Position numbers and translations under genes: made by a program. This document shows positions 1 to 5,860 of a DNA stretch of 7,892 nucleotides, in pieces; within the stretch, counting starts at the first letter, position 1, and every line of letters starts with the position of its first letter. Origin of the DNA: Candidatus Caenarcanales bacterium (GTDB lineage Bacteria; Cyanobacteriota; Vampirovibrionia; LMEP-6097); the NCBI GenBank assembly GCA_021299565.1, contig JAJTHA010000045.1, positions 1 to 7,892 of the forward strand, in the 5' to 3' direction. Below the pieces are notes generated by a model. That model saw only the letters and a program-made list of their open reading frames with translations. It was not told where the DNA came from and did no database searches.

Positions 1-93
1 AAGTGTTTTAGTGCCTTTGACAAAGCTTAAAGCATCACTACCACCAAAACTACCACCGTTATTGTATTGGAAATAAGTATTTAAACCGCCTGG
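1..93 (-). repeat. Fibre protein long module, start of copy A3 (residues 624-654)
   Basis: A third, more diverged copy begins PGGLNTYFQYNNGGSFGG and continues with ALSFVKGTKTL, matching ALTFTKASKTL in A2 and ALSLLTASKT in A1. It is cut by the window edge, so the repeat array continues beyond position 1. Confidence 0.7.
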
Positions 94-1962
94 TACTGTA
101 GGGTTTGAACCATTAGTCAAATTGTAATTAACTCCAGCATCATCCCTAAAATACAATTGTGAATTTATCGATGATACAAAAAGTTTTCCGAAATTAGCCG
201 TAGAAGCTGGAGATGATCCTTCTCTTATTGAGACTATAGGAGCAGAACCATTGATAGTAAGTTTTTCATTTGGTATCGTTGTTCCTACACCAATATTTCC
301 AGTCGAATCAATAAGCATTCTTACTGTGTTACTAAAGAACGGATTATAATCATCACCACCACCTGATGTGGAGAAGAATAAATCTGTAGGGATAGAAGTG
401 CCTGTTACTGTTCCTCTCACTCTAGCTCCCAGACCAGCAGTCCACATAAAACCATCACCATTAAATGGTCTGAAATTCAAATACGAAATAGTATCTCCAT
501 TGGATACTATTGATGGAGCTCCTGGTGTCCCGCGAGATTTTTTCATACTAAATATCGCCGATGAAATATCATTACTCGATTGAGTTAACTGTAAGCCTCT
601 TTCATTAGCTCCGCCTCCATCTCTAATATCCAAGCGTGCTTGAGGGTTATTGGTGTTGATACCGACATTACCATTACTATCCGCAATAAGTCGACTATCT
701 TCTACCACAAAATCACCACTACCATTTAAATCAAAAGCAAAGCCACTATTGCTTTGTGCAAAAGTAGTTGAAGCACCATCAAAAACTATATTGCTATCTG
801 CAATAGAAAGCGCTGTTGAATTAATATCCAATGGTGCTGTTGCATCAACAGTTAATGTCTTAGATGCTTTGGTGAATGTCAAAGCCCCATTACCACCTAA
901 GATACCAGCATCATTAAACTGGAATTGAGTATTAGAACCAGCTGCTGGAGCCGAACCTGACAAAGCTGACAATAAATCATAACTAGCGCCACTATCGTCT
1001 AGGAAAAATAAATTTGAGCTTGCCGCGTTAACAAATAATTTCCCAAAACCAGATGACGCAGTTGGGGCGGATTTTTCTCTAAGCGAGAAGTCTCCGTTCA
1101 CCTTCAAAGTAGTTCCATTCAAAGTGGTTAAAGTTCCACTAGTAAATTGATCACTAGTATCTGATCGTAAAAATTGTGTTGAATCCAAAGTATCCAAATT
1201 ATTAGAATTAAGCGAAGTGCCGATAATAATTGAATTTGGATTAGTCCAAGTTGATAAACCAAGAGCATCAGAAGTGAGAATATAATTATTAGCAGCGCCT
1301 GTAGTCATCTTGAGACCTGTCGACTGCACTGTACCTGCTACTTGTAATTTCTCCGCTGGAGTAGATGTACCAATACCAACATTAGTTGCTGAGGTATCGA
1401 CATACAATTGATTAGTGTTAACGACAAAATCTCCAGTAGTTGCTAGTGTCACATTCAAATTAGAACCAGAAGCTGGCTGCATAGTAATTGCTCCTGTTGT
1501 CTGCGTGAAAGTTGTTGACGCACCATCTAAAGAAATATTAGTATCAGCGATAGAAACATTAGTTGAATTAATATCCAGTGGTGCATCTGCGGCCACAACC
1601 AAAGTTTTGCTTGCCGTCAGCAATGATAGAGCACCATTCCCTCCAAAAATCCCATTATCATTGAATTGGAACCAAGTATTAGAACCAGCAGCGTTATTAG
1701 CGCCCAAAGAACTCAAAGATCTCCAGGCAGCAGCGCCACTACCATTACTAGTAAGCACATAGCCATTAGTTGCACCGGTCTGCATACGAAACCCTTTCGT
1801 GAAGGTAGTTCCATTGACAGTTAATTTATATTGAGGATTTAAAATTCCCACACCCAAATTTTTATTTGGATGAACATAGTCAAAGCCAGCACCACTAGTG
1901 GTGACGGCTTCCACAGCTCTTAGCTGTAGCATTATCAATATTAGGATTGCGATTTTTCGCAT
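1..1962 (-). CDS. Secreted tail-fibre-like repeat protein (putative surface fibre/adhesin), C-terminus beyond window
   Basis: The frame is open from ATG at 1962 to the window edge: 654 codons and no stop. An in-frame TAG lies eight codons upstream, so this ATG is the likely start. Residues 1-19 form a signal peptide: RK, a hydrophobic run (IAILILIMLQL), then VEA as a probable signal peptidase I site. The rest is rich in N, S, T, G and A and poor in charge, with only one Cys-free beta-type pattern. Turn motifs NVGIGTSTP (194-202), NVGINTNNP (432-440) and NIGVGTTIP (556-564), each followed by a short KLxV/LDI strand, are typical of tail-fibre-domain proteins. FQFND modules recur near 91, 340 and 625, GYVLTS-type modules near 58 and 217, and FGKLFV modules near 295 and 580. 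Residues 472-550 (KKSRGTPGAP to RMLIDS) resemble a domain found in phage tail fibres. A C-terminal endosialidase-type chaperone (peptidase S74) is possible but not visible. I infer a trimeric surface fibre; the ligand is unknown. Confidence 0.85.
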   Translation of the reverse strand, partial: MRKIAILILIMLQLRAVEAVTTSGAGFDYVHPNKNLGVGILNPQYKLTVNGTTFTKGFRMQTGATNGYVLTSNGSGAAAWRSLSSLGANNAAGSNTWFQFNDNGIFGGNGALSLLTASKTLVVAADAPLDINSTNVSIADTNISLDGASTTFTQTTGAITMQPASGSNLNVTLATTGDFVVNTNQLYVDTSATNVGIGTSTPAEKLQVAGTVQSTGLKMTTGAANNYILTSDALGLSTWTNPNSIIIGTSLNSNNLDTLDSTQFLRSDTSDQFTSGTLTTLNGTTLKVNGDFSLREKSAPTASSGFGKLFVNAASSNLFFLDDSGASYDLLSALSGSAPAAGSNTQFQFNDAGILGGNGALTFTKASKTLTVDATAPLDINSTALSIADSNIVFDGASTTFAQSNSGFAFDLNGSGDFVVEDSRLIADSNGNVGINTNNPQARLDIRDGGGANERGLQLTQSSNDISSAIFSMKKSRGTPGAPSIVSNGDTISYLNFRPFNGDGFMWTAGLGARVRGTVTGTSIPTDLFFSTSGGGDDYNPFFSNTVRMLIDSTGNIGVGTTIPNEKLTINGSAPIVSIREGSSPASTANFGKLFVSSINSQLYFRDDAGVNYNLTNGSNPTVPGGLNTYFQYNNGGSFGGSDALSFVKGTKTL
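118..225 (-). repeat. Fibre protein short module, copy B2 (residues 580-615)
   Basis: This copy reads REGSSP, then FGKLFV, then LYFRDDAGVNYNL. It has the same length (36 residues) and spacing as B1 and lies just before the partial A3 module. Confidence 0.75.
616..945 (-). repeat. Fibre protein long module, copy A2 (residues 340-449)
   Basis: This is the second copy of the A module. It starts AAGSNTQFQFND, keeps APLDINST and DGASTTF, and ends in DFVVEDSRLIADS and the NVGINTNNP turn. It is slightly shorter than A1 between DGASTTF and DFVV, which suggests an indel in a loop or strand after duplication. Confidence 0.8.
973..1080 (-). repeat. Fibre protein short module, copy B1 (residues 295-330)
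   Basis: This short module reads REKSAP, then FGKLFV, then LFFLDDSGASYDL. It sits directly before A2, and the second copy B2 sits directly before A3, so B and A behave as a linked pair. Confidence 0.75.
1336..1692 (-). repeat. Fibre protein long module, copy A1 (residues 91-209)
   Basis: This module starts AAGSNTWFQFND, passes through APLDINST and DGASTTF, and ends with a DFVVNTNQLYVDT strand and the NVGIGTSTP turn. Residues 127-152 match residues 376-401 of copy A2 at 21 of 26 positions. Many codons differ silently between the copies, so the duplication is not recent. Confidence 0.8.
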
Positions 1963-2032
1963 TTCGTTTGCTTTTGTATTTGACTACCTATTCATCAAAC
2001 CCGTGCAAAATTAATGCTCCATAAGTGCAATA

Positions 2033-2056
2033 GGGTATTTAGCAAGCAAATACTCC
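2033..2056. other. Weak imperfect hairpin in the queE-fibre gap
   Basis: Arms GTATTT (2035-2040) and AAATAC (2048-2053) enclose a 7-nt loop, with GG and CC extending the stem around one bulge. It has no U-tract on the minus strand, so it is a poor intrinsic terminator. It could be a regulatory fold or chance. The remainder of the 127-bp gap (1963-2089) is AT-rich and must contain the fibre gene's promoter if that gene is transcribed separately, but I could not choose a convincing -10/-35 pair. Confidence 0.25.
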
Positions 2057-2089
2057 ATCTTTTAATCGATAAAAATAAGTTCTAGGAGC

Positions 2090-2770
2090 CTATGGCATAT
2101 CCACTATTTTGTGTAGCTGGAAACCCATCCTAAAGCGATTAGGGTATTTCTTCAAAAGTTCAATCACCAATTTTTTGTTTGGCTCAAGATTATACCAATC
2201 AGGTACAAGGAAAATCGGGCATTGGTTGTTAGATTGTGCCAAATTGGGAATAATAGTATTTAATAGATAATTACTCGCTTCAGGGCTAGCGACAACAAAC
2301 TTGATCTCACTGCATTTAGCCCAGATTCTTTTATCAGCAGTATATGAATTTTTGGAATATAAATCTTTTGGACTAAAAGTTATACTAAATCTGCCGCCAT
2401 AATCAGCAAGCAGTTCATCTACGTAATTTCCAGTTGCTGCAGTCTCAACAGAAACCTGAAAATCATTAGCCAAAAGCAATCTTATTAGTGGTGAAATATT
2501 TTGTTCTGTCGGTTCACCACCGGTAATAATCACTCTCTTTAATTCAGGATTCAATTTCTCTAGCGTATCTAAAATTTGAGGAGCTTCAAGTTCAACAGAA
2601 TTGTTGTCTCTAAGAATCCAGGTGTCTTTTTCATCACAAAAAAAACAATGTACATTACAACCCTGCAAACGTACAAAAAAAGCAGGCAGACCAGAATCCA
2701 TACCCTCTCCTTGGATACTTTCGTAAATTTGAACTTGATTATTACAGCTGGTATTGAGAACTAATGTCAT
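2090..2770 (-). CDS. queE: 7-carboxy-7-deazaguanine synthase (radical SAM)
   Basis: QueE uses S-adenosylmethionine, a [4Fe-4S] cluster and Mg2+ to convert 6-carboxytetrahydropterin into 7-carboxy-7-deazaguanine (CDG), a committed step to queuosine and other 7-deazapurines. At 226 residues it has the compact QueE form. IYESIQGEG (15-23) is the family's N-terminal motif. Cluster cysteines are C38, C42 and C45 (CX3CX2C, in GCNVHCFFCD). TGGEP (83-87) is the SAM-binding loop. VETAATG (108-114) and FSPK (132-135) match conserved QueE positions, and QLHKIVDMP closes the protein as in relatives. The start lies 13 bp after the queC stop with no Shine-Dalgarno sequence, so it probably shares the operon mRNA. 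It is the last gene of the run, and QueC takes its product directly. Confidence 0.95.
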   Translation of the reverse strand: MTLVLNTSCNNQVQIYESIQGEGMDSGLPAFFVRLQGCNVHCFFCDEKDTWILRDNNSVELEAPQILDTLEKLNPELKRVIITGGEPTEQNISPLIRLLLANDFQVSVETAATGNYVDELLADYGGRFSITFSPKDLYSKNSYTADKRIWAKCSEIKFVVASPEASNYLLNTIIPNLAQSNNQCPIFLVPDWYNLEPNKKLVIELLKKYPNRFRMGFQLHKIVDMP

Positions 2771-2783
2771 TAAGAATTAAACA

Positions 2784-3494
2784 TTATAGCGCATTATAAT
2801 TTTTGACCAGAGGATCATCAAATCCAGCTTCCTCAAAGCCTCTTGCCCTTATCAAACAAGCGTGACATTTGCCGCATGGGGGTCTTAAACCCGCGTAACA
2901 AGTGTGAGACAAGGCCAAAGCTTCAAGACATTCATCCCCTAAGCTTTTAGCAAGCATAACGGTTTCTTTTTTACTTAAATCCATAAGCGGTGTGTGAATC
3001 TTAAAAATAGATTTATCACCCGCAATTCCCTCTCCAAGAGTAGCTTGCATCGAATCAATAAAACTTTGCCTACAATCATAATAGCCACCAAAATCCTCCT
3101 GACAAACACCAGTTACAATATTTGCAATCCCAAAATGACTTGCTAGATTTCCAGCGATACTTAAAAATAAAATATTTCTACCAGGCACAAAAGTGTTTTG
3201 AAGACCGGGTTTTACTTGAGTCAAATTGCTAAACTGATCTAATTTTTCACTGATATCAACTAGTGGACTAGAAGATCTCAAAACATCTGGTATATAAATC
3301 AAATCAAAAATAATTTTAGCTTTGTCACAAATCTCTCTTGCTGACTGCAACTCAACTCTATGCTTCTGCCCATAGTCAAAAGTAATAGTTCTAACATTTT
3401 CTCTTCCCCATTTATTAATAGCCCAATGCAAACAAGTAGTACTATCCTGCCCACCAGAAAAAACCACCAATGCTTTATCCTGACTGAAATTCAT
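2784..3494 (-). CDS. queC: 7-cyano-7-deazaguanine synthase
   Basis: QueC is a cytoplasmic ATP- and zinc-dependent enzyme that turns CDG and ammonia into preQ0 (7-cyano-7-deazaguanine). The PP-loop SGGQDSTT (13-20) binds ATP. FDYGQKHRVEL (39-49), FVPGRN (102-107) and the QEDFGGYYDCR stretch (132-142) are family motifs. The zinc site is C199, C207, C210 and C213 (CX7CX2CX2C). The 236-residue length is usual. Its ATG is 2 bp beyond the queF stop. It sits between the enzyme that makes its substrate (queE) and the enzyme that uses its product (queF), which fixes its role in queuosine rather than in DNA 7-deazaguanine modification, although preQ0 could feed both. Confidence 0.97.
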   Translation of the reverse strand: MNFSQDKALVVFSGGQDSTTCLHWAINKWGRENVRTITFDYGQKHRVELQSAREICDKAKIIFDLIYIPDVLRSSSPLVDISEKLDQFSNLTQVKPGLQNTFVPGRNILFLSIAGNLASHFGIANIVTGVCQEDFGGYYDCRQSFIDSMQATLGEGIAGDKSIFKIHTPLMDLSKKETVMLAKSLGDECLEALALSHTCYAGLRPPCGKCHACLIRARGFEEAGFDDPLVKNYNAL

Positions 3495-3496
3495 AA

Positions 3497-3916
3497 TTAA
3501 CTTAGTTTTCTAAACAGCTCCAAATCACCTAACTGAACTTTAGGATAAATAGCTATTCCACCTCTAGGACTAAAAATCCCTTGAACTTGAATATATTTAG
3601 CTTTTAGAACATCTTGCAAATGATTTGCTATTTGATTAATGACAAACTCATGAAAAATACCTGTGTTTCTGTAGCTAAACAAATACAATTTGAGTGCTTT
3701 TGACTCAATGAGTAATTTATCAGGGATATATATAATTTTTATTTCTGCAAAATCAGGCTGAGATGTTTTCGGGCAAAGGCAAGTAAACTCATGACAATCA
3801 AGCTCAATAATATAATCATTTTTAGTCCAATTATTGTCTATGCATTCAAGCTTGGCTTCAGCAGGACTGCTTGGATATTGGGTTATTGATTCACCGAGAA
3901 GAGTTAAGTTTTCCAT
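3497..3916 (-). CDS. queF: NADPH-dependent 7-cyano-7-deazaguanine reductase
   Basis: QueF reduces the nitrile of preQ0 to the aminomethyl group of preQ1 using two NADPH; preQ1 is then inserted into tRNA by Tgt. The protein has 139 residues, the short single-domain (YkvM/type I) form of the tunnelling-fold family. FTCLCPKTSQPDFA (44-57) carries the nucleophile C48 and the acid D55. ESKALKLYLFSYRN (71-84) is the QueF signature that binds NADPH. FHE (88-90) and SPRGGI (116-121) are further conserved positions. The C-terminus is shorter than in B. subtilis QueF, stopping soon after the RGG strand, but no catalytic residue is lost. It starts 7 bp after the rbgA stop. Having this gene means the pathway here goes to preQ1. 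Confidence 0.96.
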   Translation of the reverse strand: MENLTLLGESITQYPSSPAEAKLECIDNNWTKNDYIIELDCHEFTCLCPKTSQPDFAEIKIIYIPDKLLIESKALKLYLFSYRNTGIFHEFVINQIANHLQDVLKAKYIQVQGIFSPRGGIAIYPKVQLGDLELFRKLS

Positions 3917-3923
3917 ATGCTTT

Positions 3924-4724
3924 TTAATCTAACGATATCTTGCCAATTTTAGCATCCCTGAAATCCTCTATAAATTTTACTGCTGCTTTATGCAAATCAG
4001 GCTGCCCTTCTAATAGCCAATTGCGACTAAGCGCAATTGCTTCCAGCTCGGATTTTGGGGATCTGTAATAAGCCTGAATCGCTCCTGGGTAAAGACTTTC
4101 AATCAAATCAATAGCAGCTCTAGCAACACTAGTTACGTCATAAGCAGCCTCAGGGATTGCATTAGACATCGCAAGTTTAAGAGCCTGCTCTGTTGAATAC
4201 AATTTACTTGGAATAATTCCTGGAGTATCCAAAAGCTTTAAGGGAAATTTGGATTTGAGATCTATCCATTGCTGCGATCTGGTCACACCTGGTCTATCTT
4301 CGACTTTGGCTTTTTTATTGCCGGCAATTGCATTTATCAAAGATGATTTTCCGATATTTGGATAACCAACTATCATCAATTTAGTCGCTCTATTCACCAC
4401 GCCCTTAGATTGATATTTTTCTAAAATTGGTTTTGCTAGTTTTTCTATTTCGATAAATAAATTCTTGAAACCAGATTTATCTTTGGAATTAATCACTATC
4501 CCTTTAGGCATTTTATTAGGATCAGCGAGATCAGCTTTGGTGAAAACAGTAATCACTGGTTTTTGTTTAGCCCATTCAAGCAAATCAGCATGAGCGCTAG
4601 ATAGAGGAATACGCGAATCTCGTAATTCAATAATCAAATCCACTTGACTGATTTTTTCTCGCAATTGTCTTTCGGCTTTTGCGATATGCCCTGGATACCA
4701 ATTGAATTCAAGATTGTAAGCCAT
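3924..4724 (-). CDS. rbgA: Ribosome biogenesis GTPase RbgA/YlqF, circularly permuted
   Basis: RbgA is a GTPase that acts late in maturation of the 50S subunit and in B. subtilis is essential. The motif order is permuted as expected: G4 TKAD (62-65) comes first, then G1 GYPNIGKSS (120-128), G2 PGVTR (145-149, T148) and G3 DTPG (166-169). WYPGHIAKAER (9-19) is the N-terminal signature of this family, and FIEDFRDAKIGKISLD at the end is the typical ANTAR-like tail that contacts rRNA. The 266-residue length is close to family size. G4 has T in place of the usual N, a tolerated variant. The ATG directly follows the fabD TAG (TAGATG), which suggests translational coupling. From memory the N-terminus looks most like cyanobacterial proteins. 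Confidence 0.95.
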   Translation of the reverse strand: MAYNLEFNWYPGHIAKAERQLREKISQVDLIIELRDSRIPLSSAHADLLEWAKQKPVITVFTKADLADPNKMPKGIVINSKDKSGFKNLFIEIEKLAKPILEKYQSKGVVNRATKLMIVGYPNIGKSSLINAIAGNKKAKVEDRPGVTRSQQWIDLKSKFPLKLLDTPGIIPSKLYSTEQALKLAMSNAIPEAAYDVTSVARAAIDLIESLYPGAIQAYYRSPKSELEAIALSRNWLLEGQPDLHKAAVKFIEDFRDAKIGKISLD

Positions 4725-5684
4725 CTAAACTTGTGCGTTCTCTTTCATCGGACCAAAAGCAACGAAAGTTGCTTGATTATCAATATTAATGATATTCGCA
4801 GCTTTATCTTGTTTTTTGATTAGCCCTGCCAAAACCTTTCCTGGACCGATTTCCAATATTTGTTCGGCTTTCATACTAAATATCTCTTGAACGGTGTGAG
4901 TCCATCTAACACTTCCAGTCATTTGCAGTTTGAGTTTTTCTTTAAGCTCTTTTGCTTCAATACTGCCTTTAGCATCAATGTTTTGTATCACAGGGAAACT
5001 TGCATTTTTGAATTCTGTTGCATCTAGTACTGCGGCAAATTGAGTAGAAGCTTCTTGCATTAATTGAGAATGAAACGCACCACTTACAGCAAGAGGAATT
5101 ACCCTTGCTCTTAAAGAATTTGCTGAGGCAAAAGCAGTGATTTTCTCAGCCAGATTTTGCATACCTTCTATAGTTCCAGTGCAAACAATTTGATCTGGAC
5201 TATTGTAATTAGCTATCCATGCACCTTCTACACTAGAGCATAGTTGTTCAATCTGCTCAGCACTTAAACCTATAACGGCACTCATCGCACCTTTCTTTGC
5301 TTGAGACATTAGATCGGCTCTTTTAATCACAAGCTTTAAAACAGCTTCTTCATTTAAAACACCTGCAGCGTATAAAGCACTAAATTCACCTAGACTATGA
5401 CCTGCGAACGCAGTAATATTTATTTGGTTTCTTAGTCCATTAAATAAAGCCATAGAAAGTGTCAAAATAGCTACTTGCGTATATTTAGTATTATTGAGTT
5501 TATCTTCTGGACCATTAAAAATTAGGTCTGATAATTTTTGTTCTTCATTTGGATGATATTCGGAGAATAATTTATCTGCTAAATCAAATATTGCTTTTGC
5601 TTCATTGTTAGCTTCATAAAATTCTTTGCCCATGCCTAATTGCTGTGAGCCTTGTCCTGGAAATACTAATACTGTTTTTGCCAT
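4725..5684 (-). CDS. fabD: Malonyl-CoA:acyl-carrier-protein transacylase
   Basis: FabD moves the malonyl group from CoA to acyl carrier protein, supplying the extender unit for type II fatty acid synthesis in the cytoplasm. VFPGQGSQQLGMG (7-19) is the N-terminal oxyanion motif with Q11. GHSLGE (95-100) holds the nucleophile S97. KRADLM (121-126) gives the carboxylate-binding R122, and SGAFHS (201-206) gives the catalytic H205. QNIDAKG (234-240) and EIGPGKVL (278-285) are the usual C-terminal motifs. The 319-residue length is standard and no key residue is missing. No other fab gene is in view, so fabD is here the head of a mixed operon. The start is fixed by the N-terminal motif and by a promoter just upstream. 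Confidence 0.96.
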   Translation of the reverse strand: MAKTVLVFPGQGSQQLGMGKEFYEANNEAKAIFDLADKLFSEYHPNEEQKLSDLIFNGPEDKLNNTKYTQVAILTLSMALFNGLRNQINITAFAGHSLGEFSALYAAGVLNEEAVLKLVIKRADLMSQAKKGAMSAVIGLSAEQIEQLCSSVEGAWIANYNSPDQIVCTGTIEGMQNLAEKITAFASANSLRARVIPLAVSGAFHSQLMQEASTQFAAVLDATEFKNASFPVIQNIDAKGSIEAKELKEKLKLQMTGSVRWTHTVQEIFSMKAEQILEIGPGKVLAGLIKKQDKAANIINIDNQATFVAFGPMKENAQV

Positions 5685-5692
5685 AAATAATG

Positions 5693-5701
5693 ATTATAGC
5701 A
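5693..5701 (-). promoter_or_regulatory. Extended -10 promoter for the fabD operon
   Basis: The minus strand reads TGCTATAAT, a perfect -10 hexamer (5698 to 5693) with the TGn extension. No good -35 is seen at 17 bp (CAGGAT, inside the adjacent palindromic repeat), which extended -10 promoters tolerate. Transcription would start near 5685-5687, right at or 1-3 nt before the fabD ATG (5684), so the mRNA would be leaderless or nearly so. Confidence 0.65.
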
Positions 5702-5715
5702 TTAGGGCATCGTGG

Positions 5716-5745
5716 ATCCTGACGGTCGCTTCGCTCCCTCAGGAT
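5716..5745. repeat. GC-rich palindromic repeat, probably a dispersed element
   Basis: Arms ATCCTGA (5716-5722) and TCAGGAT (5739-5745) pair perfectly around a 16-nt loop containing GCTTCGC, with GG/CC able to add two pairs inside. It is a GC-rich island in an AT-rich gap. The TCCTGA...GCTTCGCT...TCAGGATGACG pattern resembles dispersed repeats I know from many bacterial genomes. Other copies cannot be checked here. Confidence 0.6.
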
Positions 5746-5770
5746 GACGAATTTAACACCATAGAGCGCA

Positions 5771-5800
5771 AAAACATGACTTTAGTCATAATATTTTTTT
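5771..5800. terminator. Possible bidirectional terminator
   Basis: ATGAC (5776-5780) and GTCAT (5785-5789) pair around TTTA. On the minus strand the stem is followed by GTTTTT, and on the plus strand by an AATATTTTTTT tract. The stem is short, so this is a weak call. It would back up the stronger palindrome for the chemoreceptor gene upstream. Confidence 0.35.
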
Positions 5801-5830
5801 GAATCAAATTAACTAGTCTTCGTTGAAAGC

Positions 5831-5860
5831 GCAAAATCGACATGCCCATGTCGATTTTGC
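5831..5860 (-). terminator. Perfect 14-bp palindrome ending the chemoreceptor gene
   Basis: Arms GCAAAATCGACATG (5831-5844) and CATGTCGATTTTGC (5847-5860) are exact reverse complements with a 2-nt centre. The palindrome touches the last base of the TAG stop. On the minus strand the 3' arm ends in ATTTTGC, giving a short U-tract after the CGACAT/ATGTCG core, so an intrinsic terminator is likely. The symmetry makes it usable in both directions. Confidence 0.65.

Noticed and set aside
368..583. Plus-strand open frame of 71 codons
   Set aside because: It is antisense to the continuous fibre frame, is repetitive in the way expected from the opposite strand of a repeat gene, and has no domain or start signal.
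650..928. Plus-strand open frame of 92 codons
   Set aside because: Antisense of fibre module A2; its resemblance to the frame at 1415-1762 only reflects the repeat on the minus strand.
1415..1762. Plus-strand open frame of 115 codons
   Set aside because: Antisense of fibre module A1, with no recognisable protein features.
1..1962. Prophage tail region
   Set aside because: Only one fibre-like gene is present, it has a signal peptide, and it is flanked by housekeeping genes with no other phage gene in view. The part beyond position 1 could change this.
2081..2092. TAGGAGCCTA palindrome at the queE stop as a terminator
   Set aside because: The stem is only 4 bp with a 2-nt centre, which cannot form a stable hairpin; the T-rich stretch after it is not enough.
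2576..2764. Plus-strand open frame inside queE
   Set aside because: Lies wholly opposite the radical SAM cysteine region of a clear queE gene.
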